In this document: positions 34,247 to 41,647 of the stretch, in pieces
Numbering within the stretch: position 1 is the stretch's first letter
Layout: each line of letters begins with the position of its first letter
Assembly (NCBI GenBank): GCA_963849365.1
Contig: CAWKHA010000003.1
Location: forward strand, 186,001 to 250,000
Source: CAVQCJ01 sp963849365
GTDB lineage: Bacteria > Actinomycetota > Actinomycetes > Prado026
DNA: 64,000 bases
Reading direction: 5' to 3'
Notes under the pieces: model-generated
Told to the model about the DNA's origin: nothing
Databases searched by the model: none
The model's input: only the letters and a program-made list of their open reading frames with translations
Made by a program: the position numbers and the translations under genes

Positions 34247-35442
34247 CCGGGTCGGGCCGGCGACGGCTGGTCGTCGAGACCGACGGCGGTTCGCGGGGCA
34301 ACCCGGGTCCGGCCGCGTACGGCGCAGTCGTCCGCGACGGAGCGACCGGCGAGGTGCTCGCCCAGGTCGCCGAGCACATCGGTACGGCGTCCAACAACGT
34401 CGCCGAGTACCGCGGGATCATCGCCGGCCTCGAGGCGGCGCTCGAGATCGACGCCGACGCCGACGTGGACGTCCGGATGGACTCCAAGCTCGTCGTCGAG
34501 CAGCTCTCCGGCCGCTGGCAGGTCAAGCACCCCGACATGCGGGTGCTGGCCAAGCGAGCGCTGGCGATCTGGCCGCCGGGACGGGTCACGTACACCTGGA
34601 TCCCGCGCTCGGAGAACAAGGCGGCCGACCGGCTGGTCAACGAGGCGCTCGACCTGGCCGCTGCCGGTCGGCCCTGGGTCGAGACCGCCTCGGTGCCGGT
34701 GCCCGAAACCGTGGCCGACGCCGGTCCCGCCGCCGGTCTCGCCGAAGAGCTCGAGGACGCGCCGCCGAACAAGCTCGTCGGCTGGGCGCACGACCTCGGC
34801 GAGCCCACGACGTTCGTCCTGCTCCGGCACGGCGAGACGGCGCACACCCGGGAGAAACGGTTCAGCGGCTCCGGCGGGGACGACCCGCCGCTCTCCGACG
34901 ACGGGCGCGCCCAGGCGGTCGCGTCCGCGCGACGGCTGGCGGTGCTCGGCGGCGTCGACTTCGTGGTCGCCTCGCCGCTGCTGCGGGCTCTCGAGACCGC
35001 GCAGGCGGTGTCGGACGTGCTGGACGTACCGCTCGAAGTGGACGACGACCTGGCCGAGTGCCGGTTCGGCGCCTGGGAGGGGCTCACCTTCGCCGAGGTG
35101 GAGCAGCGGTGGCCGGACGAGCTCACCGCCTGGCTCGCGTCGACGGCGGTCGCGCCGCCGGGCGGGGAGTCGTTCGACGCGGTACGGCGGCGGGTGCGGG
35201 CGGCGCGGGACCGGCTGCTGGACCGCGCGCGCGGCGGCACCGTCGTGGTGGTCTCGCACGTGACGCCGATCAAGACGCTGGTCCTGCTGGCGCTGGAGGC
35301 GCCCCCGCGGGCTGCGTACCGGATGGAGCTCGCGCCGGCCTCGCTGTCCACCGTGCTGTGGTTCGACGACGGGAACGCATCGGTGCGCAGCCTCAACGAC
35401 ACCCAGCACCTCGGCGGGCTGCTGCCCTTCCAGCACGTCTGA
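34243..35442 (+). CDS. Bifunctional RNase HI / histidine-phosphatase protein
   Basis: The protein has 399 residues. The N-terminal 140 residues are RNase HI with the acidic set: Asp in VVETDGGSRGNPGP (about 14), Glu in NNVAEYRGI, Asp in RMDSKLVVEQ and Asp in NKAADRLVN. A short linker leads to a phosphoglycerate-mutase-like domain (FVLLRHGETAHT at about 195; VVVVSHVTPIK). The same fusion is Rv2228c in M. tuberculosis, where RNase H and alpha-ribazole phosphatase activities have been described. Start GTG overlaps the previous TGA (GTGA). It ends before a terminator hairpin. Confidence 0.93.
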   Translation: MTGSGRRRLVVETDGGSRGNPGPAAYGAVVRDGATGEVLAQVAEHIGTASNNVAEYRGIIAGLEAALEIDADADVDVRMDSKLVVEQLSGRWQVKHPDMRVLAKRALAIWPPGRVTYTWIPRSENKAADRLVNEALDLAAAGRPWVETASVPVPETVADAGPAAGLAEELEDAPPNKLVGWAHDLGEPTTFVLLRHGETAHTREKRFSGSGGDDPPLSDDGRAQAVASARRLAVLGGVDFVVASPLLRALETAQAVSDVLDVPLEVDDDLAECRFGAWEGLTFAEVEQRWPDELTAWLASTAVAPPGGESFDAVRRRVRAARDRLLDRARGGTVVVVSHVTPIKTLVLLALEAPPRAAYRMELAPASLSTVLWFDDGNASVRSLNDTQHLGGLLPFQHV

Positions 35443-35451
35443 AACAGGACC

Positions 35452-35499
35452 TCGGGTCAGACCGAGGCAGGGCCACAGTCCCGGCTCGGTCTGACCCGA
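35452..35499 (+). terminator. Hairpin terminator after the RNase H gene
   Basis: A perfect 15-bp stem (TCGGGTCAGACCGAG with CTCGGTCTGACCCGA) has an 18-base loop, 10 bases after the stop. Its right arm and flank (CTCGGTCTGACCCGAACGG) share most bases with the terminator at 16622. Confidence 0.85.
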
Positions 35500-35545
35500 A
35501 CGGTGGGGTGCTGGTCCCGGGCTCGCGCGTGGGTAGCCTGCGCGG

Positions 35546-36991
35546 GTGCCGCACCGCCACCTCGACCTGCCGGGCGGGGACGGCGCCGAGCTGCTCGTCG
35601 GGTTCGAGCAGGTGCGTACCGAGCTGCAGGTCCCGGACGCGTTCGACCCCGCTGTGCTCGCCGAGGCCGAGCAGGCTGCGGCGGCGCCACGGCTGCCGGA
35701 CGTCGACCTGACCGGCATCGCGTTCGCCACCCTCGACCCGCCCGGGTCGCGCGACCTCGACCAGGCCTACGCGATCGAGCGCACCGATGCCGGCTACCGG
35801 GTCAGGTACGCGATCGCCGACGTCGCCGCCTTCGTGGCGAGCGGCGGCGCCGTCGACGCCGAGGCGAGCGCTCGCGTCGAGACCCTGTACGCACCCGACC
35901 GCCGCACCCCGCTCTACCCGCCGAGCCTCAGCGAGGGCGCCGCGTCCCTGCTGCCCGGCCGGCCCCGGCCCGCCCTGGTCTGGACGCTCGACCTCGACCG
36001 CGACGGCGAGCTGCTGCACACCGATGTACGCCGGGCACTCGTACGCAGCCGGGAGCAGCAGGACTACCCGGCGGTGCAGCGGGCGCTCGACCGGGGTACC
36101 GCGTCGGAAGCCGTCCAGCTGCTCCGCGAAGTCGGCCTGCTGCGGCTGGACCGCCAGCGCGACCGCGGCGGGATGAACCTCGCCGTCCCCACCCAGGAGG
36201 TCGTCCCGGACGCAGGCGGCTGGGAGCTGCGGTTCCGCGCCGGTCTCCCGGTCGAGGACTGGAACGCGCAGATCTCCTTGCTCACCGGGATGGCCGCGGC
36301 CCGGCTCATGCTCGCCGGCGGCATCGGCGTCCTGCGCACGATGCCGCCAGCCGACGACCGCGACGTCGCCCGGCTTCGTCGGGTCGCCCGCGGTCTCGGC
36401 CTGGACTGGGCGGCCGACGAGACCTACGGAGCGCTGCTCGACCGCATCGGCCGGCGGCCGGTCGTCGACCACGGCAGGGTCGAGGCGTTCCTGACCGAGG
36501 CCACCGCGCTCTTCCGCGGCGCCGCCTACGCAGCGTTCGACGGCGCATCCCCGGAGCGGACCGTGCACGCCGCGATCGCCGCCCCGTACGCCCACTGCAC
36601 CGCACCGCTGCGTCGTCTGGTCGACCGGTATGCCGGCGAAGTGTGCCTGGCGCTCTGCGGCGGCAGCGAGGTGCCCGAGTGGGCGCGCTCGGCCCTGCCC
36701 GACCTGCCCGAGACGATGGCGAGGGGCGACCACCGGGCGCACACGCTCGACCGGGCGATGGTCGACCTGGTCGAGGCGGTGGTCCTGTCCCGCTCCGTCG
36801 GGCACTCGTTCGACGGGCTCGTCGTCGACATCGACGAACGGCGCGGCGGCGGAACCGTGCAGCTCGCCAGCCCGGCTGTTCTGGCCCGGTGCGAGGCCAC
36901 GCGCGGTCCGCTGCCGCTCGGGGAGCCGCTGCGAGTCCGGCTGCTCGAAGCCGATGTCGTGCGGCGGGTGGTGCGCTTCGTACCGGACTAG
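35546..36991 (+). CDS. RNB-domain (RNase II family) exoribonuclease
   Basis: The protein has 481 residues. The catalytic acidic motif DPPGSRDLDQAY (Asp about 64, 70, 72) opens the RNB domain, RYAIADVAAFV follows, and HCTAPLRRLVDRYAGE matches the conserved PLRR-x-x-D-R segment late in the domain. Classical CSD and S1 domains are absent, giving the short actinobacterial form. It degrades single-stranded RNA 3' to 5' by family. Start GTG. It lies between a terminator and rnpB on the same strand. Confidence 0.9.
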   Translation: MPHRHLDLPGGDGAELLVGFEQVRTELQVPDAFDPAVLAEAEQAAAAPRLPDVDLTGIAFATLDPPGSRDLDQAYAIERTDAGYRVRYAIADVAAFVASGGAVDAEASARVETLYAPDRRTPLYPPSLSEGAASLLPGRPRPALVWTLDLDRDGELLHTDVRRALVRSREQQDYPAVQRALDRGTASEAVQLLREVGLLRLDRQRDRGGMNLAVPTQEVVPDAGGWELRFRAGLPVEDWNAQISLLTGMAAARLMLAGGIGVLRTMPPADDRDVARLRRVARGLGLDWAADETYGALLDRIGRRPVVDHGRVEAFLTEATALFRGAAYAAFDGASPERTVHAAIAAPYAHCTAPLRRLVDRYAGEVCLALCGGSEVPEWARSALPDLPETMARGDHRAHTLDRAMVDLVEAVVLSRSVGHSFDGLVVDIDERRGGGTVQLASPAVLARCEATRGPLPLGEPLRVRLLEADVVRRVVRFVPD

Positions 36992-37020
36992 GTGCGAGCA
37001 CCGCTACCCTGGCAGTACGG

Positions 37021-37452
37021 CGGACGAGCCGGCCGGGCGGCCGCGGCGGTGCCAGCGATGGTGGCGTCGAGGAACGTCCGGGCTCCACAGGGCAAGGTGG
37101 TGGGTAACGCCCACCCGGGGTGACCCGCGGGACAGTGCCACAGAAAACAGACCGCCGGTGCGGGGCTCTGCGCGAGCAGGGTCCTGGCCGGTAAGGGTGA
37201 AACGGCGGTGTAAGAGACCACCAGCGTCCGGGGCGACCCGGGCGGCTCGGCAAACCCCACCCGGAGCAAGGTCAAGAGGGACGGCCGCCTTGGCGGGCGT
37301 CCTGCGCAGGCGTTCGAGGGCGGCCCGCCCGAGCCTGCGGGTAGACCGCACGAGCCTGCCGGCAACGGCAGGCCTAGATGGATGGCCGCCGGCCGTGACA
37401 GTGCCGTAAGGCGTCGCGGCCACAGAACCCGGCGTACAGGCCGACTCGTCCG
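37021..37452 (+). ncRNA. rnpB: RNase P RNA, bacterial type A
   Basis: The conserved regions appear in the right order: GAGGAACGTCCGGGCTCCAC (CR I) near the 5' end, ACAGAAAACAGACCGCC, GGTAAGGGTGAAACGG, GTGTAAGAGACCACCAGCG, AGATGGATGGCCGCC and finally ACAGAACCCGGCGTACAGG (CR V). The ends pair as helix P1: CGGACGAGCCGGCC at 37021 with GGCCGACTCGTCCG ending 37452. A -10-like TACCCT sits at 37005-37010. It is the catalytic RNA that matures tRNA 5' ends. Short open frames here are not genes. Nothing else is seen in the 115 bases that follow. Confidence 0.95.
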
Positions 37453-37567
37453 TCGTACCCGCTCGTGCTGTGAAGGCGCGCTCACGACGCCTGGTCAGTC
37501 CGCGGGGATTACGCAGGAATCGAAGCCGCCCACGGTCCCTGGGCAGCGACCTCCGGATACGTAGGGC

Positions 37568-37966
37568 TTAGGAGCTCAGGCCGGCGACCGCCTCGATCTC
37601 GACCTCCATGCCCGGTAGGGCGAGTGCGCTCACCTCGATCAGTGTGCTTGCCGGATACGCCGAGCCGAAGAACTCCTTCCGTAGTTCGTTCACCTCGGCG
37701 CGCCGAGAGATGTCGGTCATGAACACCGTGACCTTGAGGACGTCGGAGAAGTCGGCCCCCGCATGTCGCAGGGCCGCCTGCAGGTTCTGGAGCACCTTGC
37801 GGGTCTGGGCGGCCAGGTCCCCTTCGCCGACCAGCCGGTTGTCGCCGTCAATCGCGGCGCACCCGGAGACGAACACCAGGTTCTCGAACCGCACGACGTC
37901 GGTGTAGTGGCTGAGCGGGTCCGGCAGACCCGGCACCCGCATCTCCTCACGATCGGCGCTGCTCAC
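37568..37966 (-). CDS. RidA-family enamine/imine deaminase, leftward-arm copy
   Basis: The protein has 132 residues of the YjgF/RidA fold: LVFVSGCAAIDGDNRLVGEG, LQAALRHAGADFSDVLKVTV, RKEFFGSAYPASTLIEVSAL and the closing VEIEAVAGL. The Arg of classical RidA (in PAR-T) is not in the usual place; ASTLIEV occupies that region, so it may belong to a Rid subgroup. It is the last gene of the long leftward operon; its GTG start overlaps the VWA stop (GTGA). In context it may hydrolyse enamine or aminoacrylate-type intermediates after ring opening, as RutC-like proteins do. A paralogue lies at 54364. Confidence 0.88.
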   Translation of the reverse strand: MSSADREEMRVPGLPDPLSHYTDVVRFENLVFVSGCAAIDGDNRLVGEGDLAAQTRKVLQNLQAALRHAGADFSDVLKVTVFMTDISRRAEVNELRKEFFGSAYPASTLIEVSALALPGMEVEIEAVAGLSS

Positions 37967-39201
37967 GCGGCGGCCTCCTTCTCCAGCGGTGCGGGACGGG
38001 ACTGGGGCATGGCGAGCCGGTCGACGAGTCCGGCCAGCGACTCGACTCCGGCGAAGTCCAAGTAGTCATCGATCGCGGGCCAGGCTGCGCGTAGGCCGCT
38101 CACCTGCGGCCGGTAGCCGGTCGCGGCCGCGTGCGGGTCGAGCCAGACGAGGCGTCCGACCTGGTGGCGCAACCGCAGCGCCTGTTCGCGCAGCAGCTCG
38201 GTGTCGCCGACGTCCCAGCCATCACTGAGCACCATCGCCGTTGTCTCGCGGCGGAGTAGCCCCCTCGACTCCAGAGTCGACGTGAACGTACGCAGGCAGT
38301 GTCCGGTCATCGTCCCGCCGGCGAGCACGACCGAGTGCGTCTGCAGCCACACCATCGCGGCGGCTAGGGAGTGACGTCGGAACACGTCGGTCACGAACGA
38401 TGTCTCCACGTTGAAGACAGCGGCCTCGACCGACCTCGCCGACCTCGTCAAAGCGTGCACGAACGCTAGGAACAGGGGGGTGTACGGCAGCATCGAGGAG
38501 CTCACGTCGCACAGCAGGACGATGCGGGCGCGGTCGGGCTGCTGCCGGGACCGGCGCAGCACCAGCAGCTCCTCGCCGAACCGAAGATTGTGGCGCAGGC
38601 TGTCACGAACGTCGACCAACTCGCCGACGGAGCCAGTCCGGAGGCGCCGGCCGCGCGAGCTCCCCAGCACAGCGGCCAGCCGGGCCGCCGCTTCCTCGAT
38701 CCTCCGGTCGCGCGTTCCGGCCAATGCGAACGCCTGTTCGGCGAGCCCTGTCCGGCTGTACGTCGCACGCCGCGACGCCCGGTCCCCCGGCCGGCCGGTC
38801 CCGAGGGCCGCCTCAGCTGCCGCCCCGAGCGCCTCGAAGTCGCTGCCACCCTCCTCGCCGCCGGCGCGCTCGTCCGTCGATGGTTCGGCCGCCAACGTCA
38901 CCAGCGGTTCTGCGGCCCAGTAGACGTCGAAGACCGCGTCGAACACAGCGGCCTCCTCCGTCGACGTGGTCAGACAGGCCCGGAGCCCGGCCCCGATGTC
39001 GCTGCGACGCTCCATGCCCAGGACGTCCACCGCCCGGGTCGCGGTGAGCACGGCGACCATCGGGACCGGGATGCCCGCCGCGCGCAGCATCCTGGCGAAA
39101 AGCGATACGTCGTGTACCGGATCGCCGGTACGCCGCAGCCGGTACCGGCCGGCCAGCACCACGAGGGGGTGTGGGGCGAGCGGGGCGCGAGGCGTCGGCA
39201 C
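37963..39201 (-). CDS. CoxE-like VWA protein
   Basis: The protein has 412 residues. The C-terminal VWA domain has the MIDAS motif VLLCDVSSSMLPY (D-x-S-x-S), the Thr in GGTMTGHCL and Asp in LSDGWDVG. The N-terminal half is helical and charged, as in CoxE (COG3552). CoxE works with the AAA protein CoxD in maturing molybdenum hydroxylases (in CO dehydrogenase, building the Mo/Cu site). It lies one base from the AAA partner gene and overlaps the RidA start. Confidence 0.9.
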   Translation of the reverse strand: MPTPRAPLAPHPLVVLAGRYRLRRTGDPVHDVSLFARMLRAAGIPVPMVAVLTATRAVDVLGMERRSDIGAGLRACLTTSTEEAAVFDAVFDVYWAAEPLVTLAAEPSTDERAGGEEGGSDFEALGAAAEAALGTGRPGDRASRRATYSRTGLAEQAFALAGTRDRRIEEAAARLAAVLGSSRGRRLRTGSVGELVDVRDSLRHNLRFGEELLVLRRSRQQPDRARIVLLCDVSSSMLPYTPLFLAFVHALTRSARSVEAAVFNVETSFVTDVFRRHSLAAAMVWLQTHSVVLAGGTMTGHCLRTFTSTLESRGLLRRETTAMVLSDGWDVGDTELLREQALRLRHQVGRLVWLDPHAAATGYRPQVSGLRAAWPAIDDYLDFAGVESLAGLVDRLAMPQSRPAPLEKEAAA

Positions 39202-39202
39202 C

Positions 39203-40153
39203 TCAGCCGGCCCCGTTCGGCACGCGTAGGCCGAGCCCGCTCAGCACGCGTTCGGAGTCCTTCTCGACGAACAGCCGGACGTCGTCTGCGTCCTTCAGCA
39301 GGCATCCGAGGGTCTGCTCGACTCCCGCGGCCGTGAGCTCCTGGGTGCCCATTGCGGTCATCGCACGCATCCAGTCGATGGTCTCGGACACCCCGGGCGC
39401 CTTGCGGTAGTGCCCTGCCCGCAGCGCCTGCACGAACATGCACGCATGCCGGGTCAGCCGCTCGGCGGCCTCGGGCAGCCGGCGCTGCACGATCTCGATC
39501 TCACGGTCCAGCGGCGGGAACGGGATCCAGTGGTACAGGCAGCGCCGGCGCAGCGCGTCGGACAGGGCCCGGGTCCGGTTGGCCGTCAGCACGATCGTGG
39601 GGCGCCGGGTCGCGGTGACGGTGCCGACCTCCGGGATGGTCACCTGGAACTGCGACAGCACCTCCAGCAGCAGCGCCTCGAACTCCTCGTCGGCCCGGTC
39701 CACCTCGTCGACGAGCAGGAGCACCGGCCGGTCGTCGTACGGCCAGATCGCCTCCAGCAGCGGGCGGCGCAGCAGGAAGCGGGTGTCGAAGATGCGGCTC
39801 TCCAACTCGTCTCGGCTGGTGCCGCTCGCCTCGGCCATCCGGATCTCGAGCAACTGGCGGGCGTAGTCCCACTCGTAGAGCGCATGGTGGGCCGAGAGCC
39901 CTTCGTAGCACTGCAGCCGTACCAGCCGGGCCCCGCGGGCGGCCGCCAGCGACTCCGCAACCGCGGTCTTCCCGACGCCTGGCTCGCCCTCCAACAGGAC
40001 GGGAACCGTCAGCACCTCCGCCAGGTACAGCACCGTGGCGAGCGGCCGGTCGGCGACGTACCCCTGGTCGAGCAGCAGTCCGGCCAGCTGCTGGATGGGG
40101 TCGGCCTCACCGCCCGCGTCGGGCGTCTGCCGGGAGCGGTCGTAGTCAGGCAT
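39203..40153 (-). CDS. CoxD-like AAA ATPase (MoxR class)
   Basis: The protein has 316 residues. Walker A is VLLEGEPGVGKTAVAES, Walker B LLLVDEVDRAD, and sensor residues follow in IVLTANRTRALSDALRRRCL. It is closest in layout to CoxD, the chaperone-like ATPase needed for maturation of the CO dehydrogenase active site, and also found with other molybdenum hydroxylases. ATG 40153 (MPDYDRS) is chosen; it overlaps the end of the iron-sulfur subunit gene by eight bases. The partner is the CoxE-like VWA protein. Confidence 0.9.
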   Translation of the reverse strand: MPDYDRSRQTPDAGGEADPIQQLAGLLLDQGYVADRPLATVLYLAEVLTVPVLLEGEPGVGKTAVAESLAAARGARLVRLQCYEGLSAHHALYEWDYARQLLEIRMAEASGTSRDELESRIFDTRFLLRRPLLEAIWPYDDRPVLLLVDEVDRADEEFEALLLEVLSQFQVTIPEVGTVTATRRPTIVLTANRTRALSDALRRRCLYHWIPFPPLDREIEIVQRRLPEAAERLTRHACMFVQALRAGHYRKAPGVSETIDWMRAMTAMGTQELTAAGVEQTLGCLLKDADDVRLFVEKDSERVLSGLGLRVPNGAG

Positions 40154-40778
40154 CGACCGGGTCCGCCACCTCCGACACGTCAAGGACGGCCGCGTCGTGG
40201 GCCACCCCGCCCGCCGTGTCCGCAGCTGTGGCGCCACGCATGGTGCTCGCGGCCGCCATCGCCGCGTCCACGATGTGCTGGTACCCGGTGCAGCGGCACA
40301 GGTTCCCCGCGATGGCGCACCGCACTTCGTCCCGCGTCGGGTCCGGGTTGTCCTCGAGGAAGTCCTTCAGCACCATCAGCATGCCCGGCGTGCAGAAGCC
40401 GCACTGCAGGGCGTGCTTCTCGTGGAACGCGGTCTGCAGCGGGTGCAGCGAGGCCTTGTCCGCGCCGAGCGCGTCCAGCGGCTGGTACACCCCCGCCAGG
40501 CTCTGCGTCGTGATCTGCTCGAGCGGCCGGACCCGCTGCGGGGAGAGGCCCTCGACCGTCGTCACCCGACGCCCCGCCACCTGCAGGGCCAGCACGTTGC
40601 ACGACTTGACGATGTCGCCGTCGACCTCGACAGCGCAGCAGCCGCAGCGGGCCTCGAGGCAGCCGTTGTGGGTCCCGGTGAGGCCGGCCACGTCGCGGAT
40701 GAACTCGAGCAGCAGGGTGCGCTCATCGATCTCGGCCGTGACTTCTCGGCCGTTGATGGTCAGCGTGATCTCCTGCAC
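40146..40778 (-). CDS. Molybdenum hydroxylase, [2Fe-2S] small subunit
   Basis: The protein has 210 residues. The plant-type ferredoxin cluster is bound by Cys in GCLEARCGCCAV and a Cys in IVKSCNVLAL; the second cluster by LQCGFCTPGML and NLCRCTGYQHI. The family passes electrons from the molybdenum site to FAD. It is longer than usual (about 160-170 residues) through a C-terminal Ala-rich tail. GTG 40778 is preceded by GGAG and lies two bases after the FAD-subunit stop. Confidence 0.93.
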   Translation of the reverse strand: MQEITLTINGREVTAEIDERTLLLEFIRDVAGLTGTHNGCLEARCGCCAVEVDGDIVKSCNVLALQVAGRRVTTVEGLSPQRVRPLEQITTQSLAGVYQPLDALGADKASLHPLQTAFHEKHALQCGFCTPGMLMVLKDFLEDNPDPTRDEVRCAIAGNLCRCTGYQHIVDAAMAAASTMRGATAADTAGGVAHDAAVLDVSEVADPVDA

Positions 40779-40780
40779 GG

Positions 40781-41647
40781 CTAGCTCCCTGACTGTACGA
40801 AGGCTCGGTCGATGGCCTGCCGGGCGAGCACCGGGAGGAGCTCGCGCTGGTAGCGGCCCAGCCGCGTGACCGCGGACGCCGCCGGCGCGACCTCGTCGGC
40901 GAGCGCTGCGGCGACGTCGGCCATGTCCTGTGACGCGGTCCGGCCCACCACGAGGTCGGCGGCGCCGGGGGCGGGCGTTGGAGCGGGCGTCGCCGCGCCG
41001 ACGGTCAGCCGGGCCCGGGCGACGCGGCCGTCCGGGCCGACGTCGAGGGCGCACACGACGGAGGCGAGCGCCGCGTCGAACTGGCGGACCCGGAACTTCT
41101 CGAACGCGAGGCCGGTCCAGGCGTCCGCGGACGGGAACCGGACACGGGTCAGGATCTCGCCGGGCTGCAGGGCGCTCCCCCCGCCCGGTGCGAACAGCTC
41201 GGCCGCGTCGCGCGTGCGGGCCCCTTCCGGGCCGAGAGTGTCGACGCTCGCCCCAGCCCCGACCACGAGTGCCGGCATGTCGAACCGCGCTTCCGCCTGG
41301 CAGAGCGCGCCGCCGACGGTCCCCATCGTGCGGACCGGGCGGTCGGCCAGGTTGCCGGCGACGGCGGCGATCTCCCGGTGCCAGCCTCGTAGCCCAGCAG
41401 CCGCGACCAGCTCGGCGTACGTCGTGGTCGGGCCAAGCTCGAGGCCGCCGTCTTCCCCGTACTGCCACCCGGAGAGCTCGTGCAGCCCGGTCAGCAGCAC
41501 GATCGCGGTCGGTTGCGCCCGGCGCTCCTTGAGCTCGAGCAGCAGGCTCTGCCCGCCGGCCATCACGCGCGCGGTGCCCCCGTGCTGCTCCAGGAGCCCG
41601 AGGGCCTCGACGAGGTTGCCGGGACGGTGGAACGTGAAGGGCTTCAC
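40781..41647 (-). CDS. Molybdenum hydroxylase, FAD-binding middle subunit
   Basis: The protein has 288 residues, of the CoxM/CutM family. FAD-binding motifs ARVMAGGQSLLLELKERR (about 26-43) and RTMGTVGGALCQAEARFDMP (TIGG-like loop) are clear. The start is a GTG overlapping the large-subunit TGA (GTGA), giving the natural N-terminus VKPFTFHRPGN. It relays electrons from the iron-sulfur subunit to an acceptor such as oxygen, a quinone or NAD; which acceptor is not visible. Confidence 0.92.
   Translation of the reverse strand: MKPFTFHRPGNLVEALGLLEQHGGTARVMAGGQSLLLELKERRAQPTAIVLLTGLHELSGWQYGEDGGLELGPTTTYAELVAAAGLRGWHREIAAVAGNLADRPVRTMGTVGGALCQAEARFDMPALVVGAGASVDTLGPEGARTRDAAELFAPGGGSALQPGEILTRVRFPSADAWTGLAFEKFRVRQFDAALASVVCALDVGPDGRVARARLTVGAATPAPTPAPGAADLVVGRTASQDMADVAAALADEVAPAASAVTRLGRYQRELLPVLARQAIDRAFVQSGS

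Noticed and set aside
37021..37452. Short protein-coding frames on either strand
   Set aside because: The region is rnpB, with conserved regions and pairing ends; the frames are by-products.
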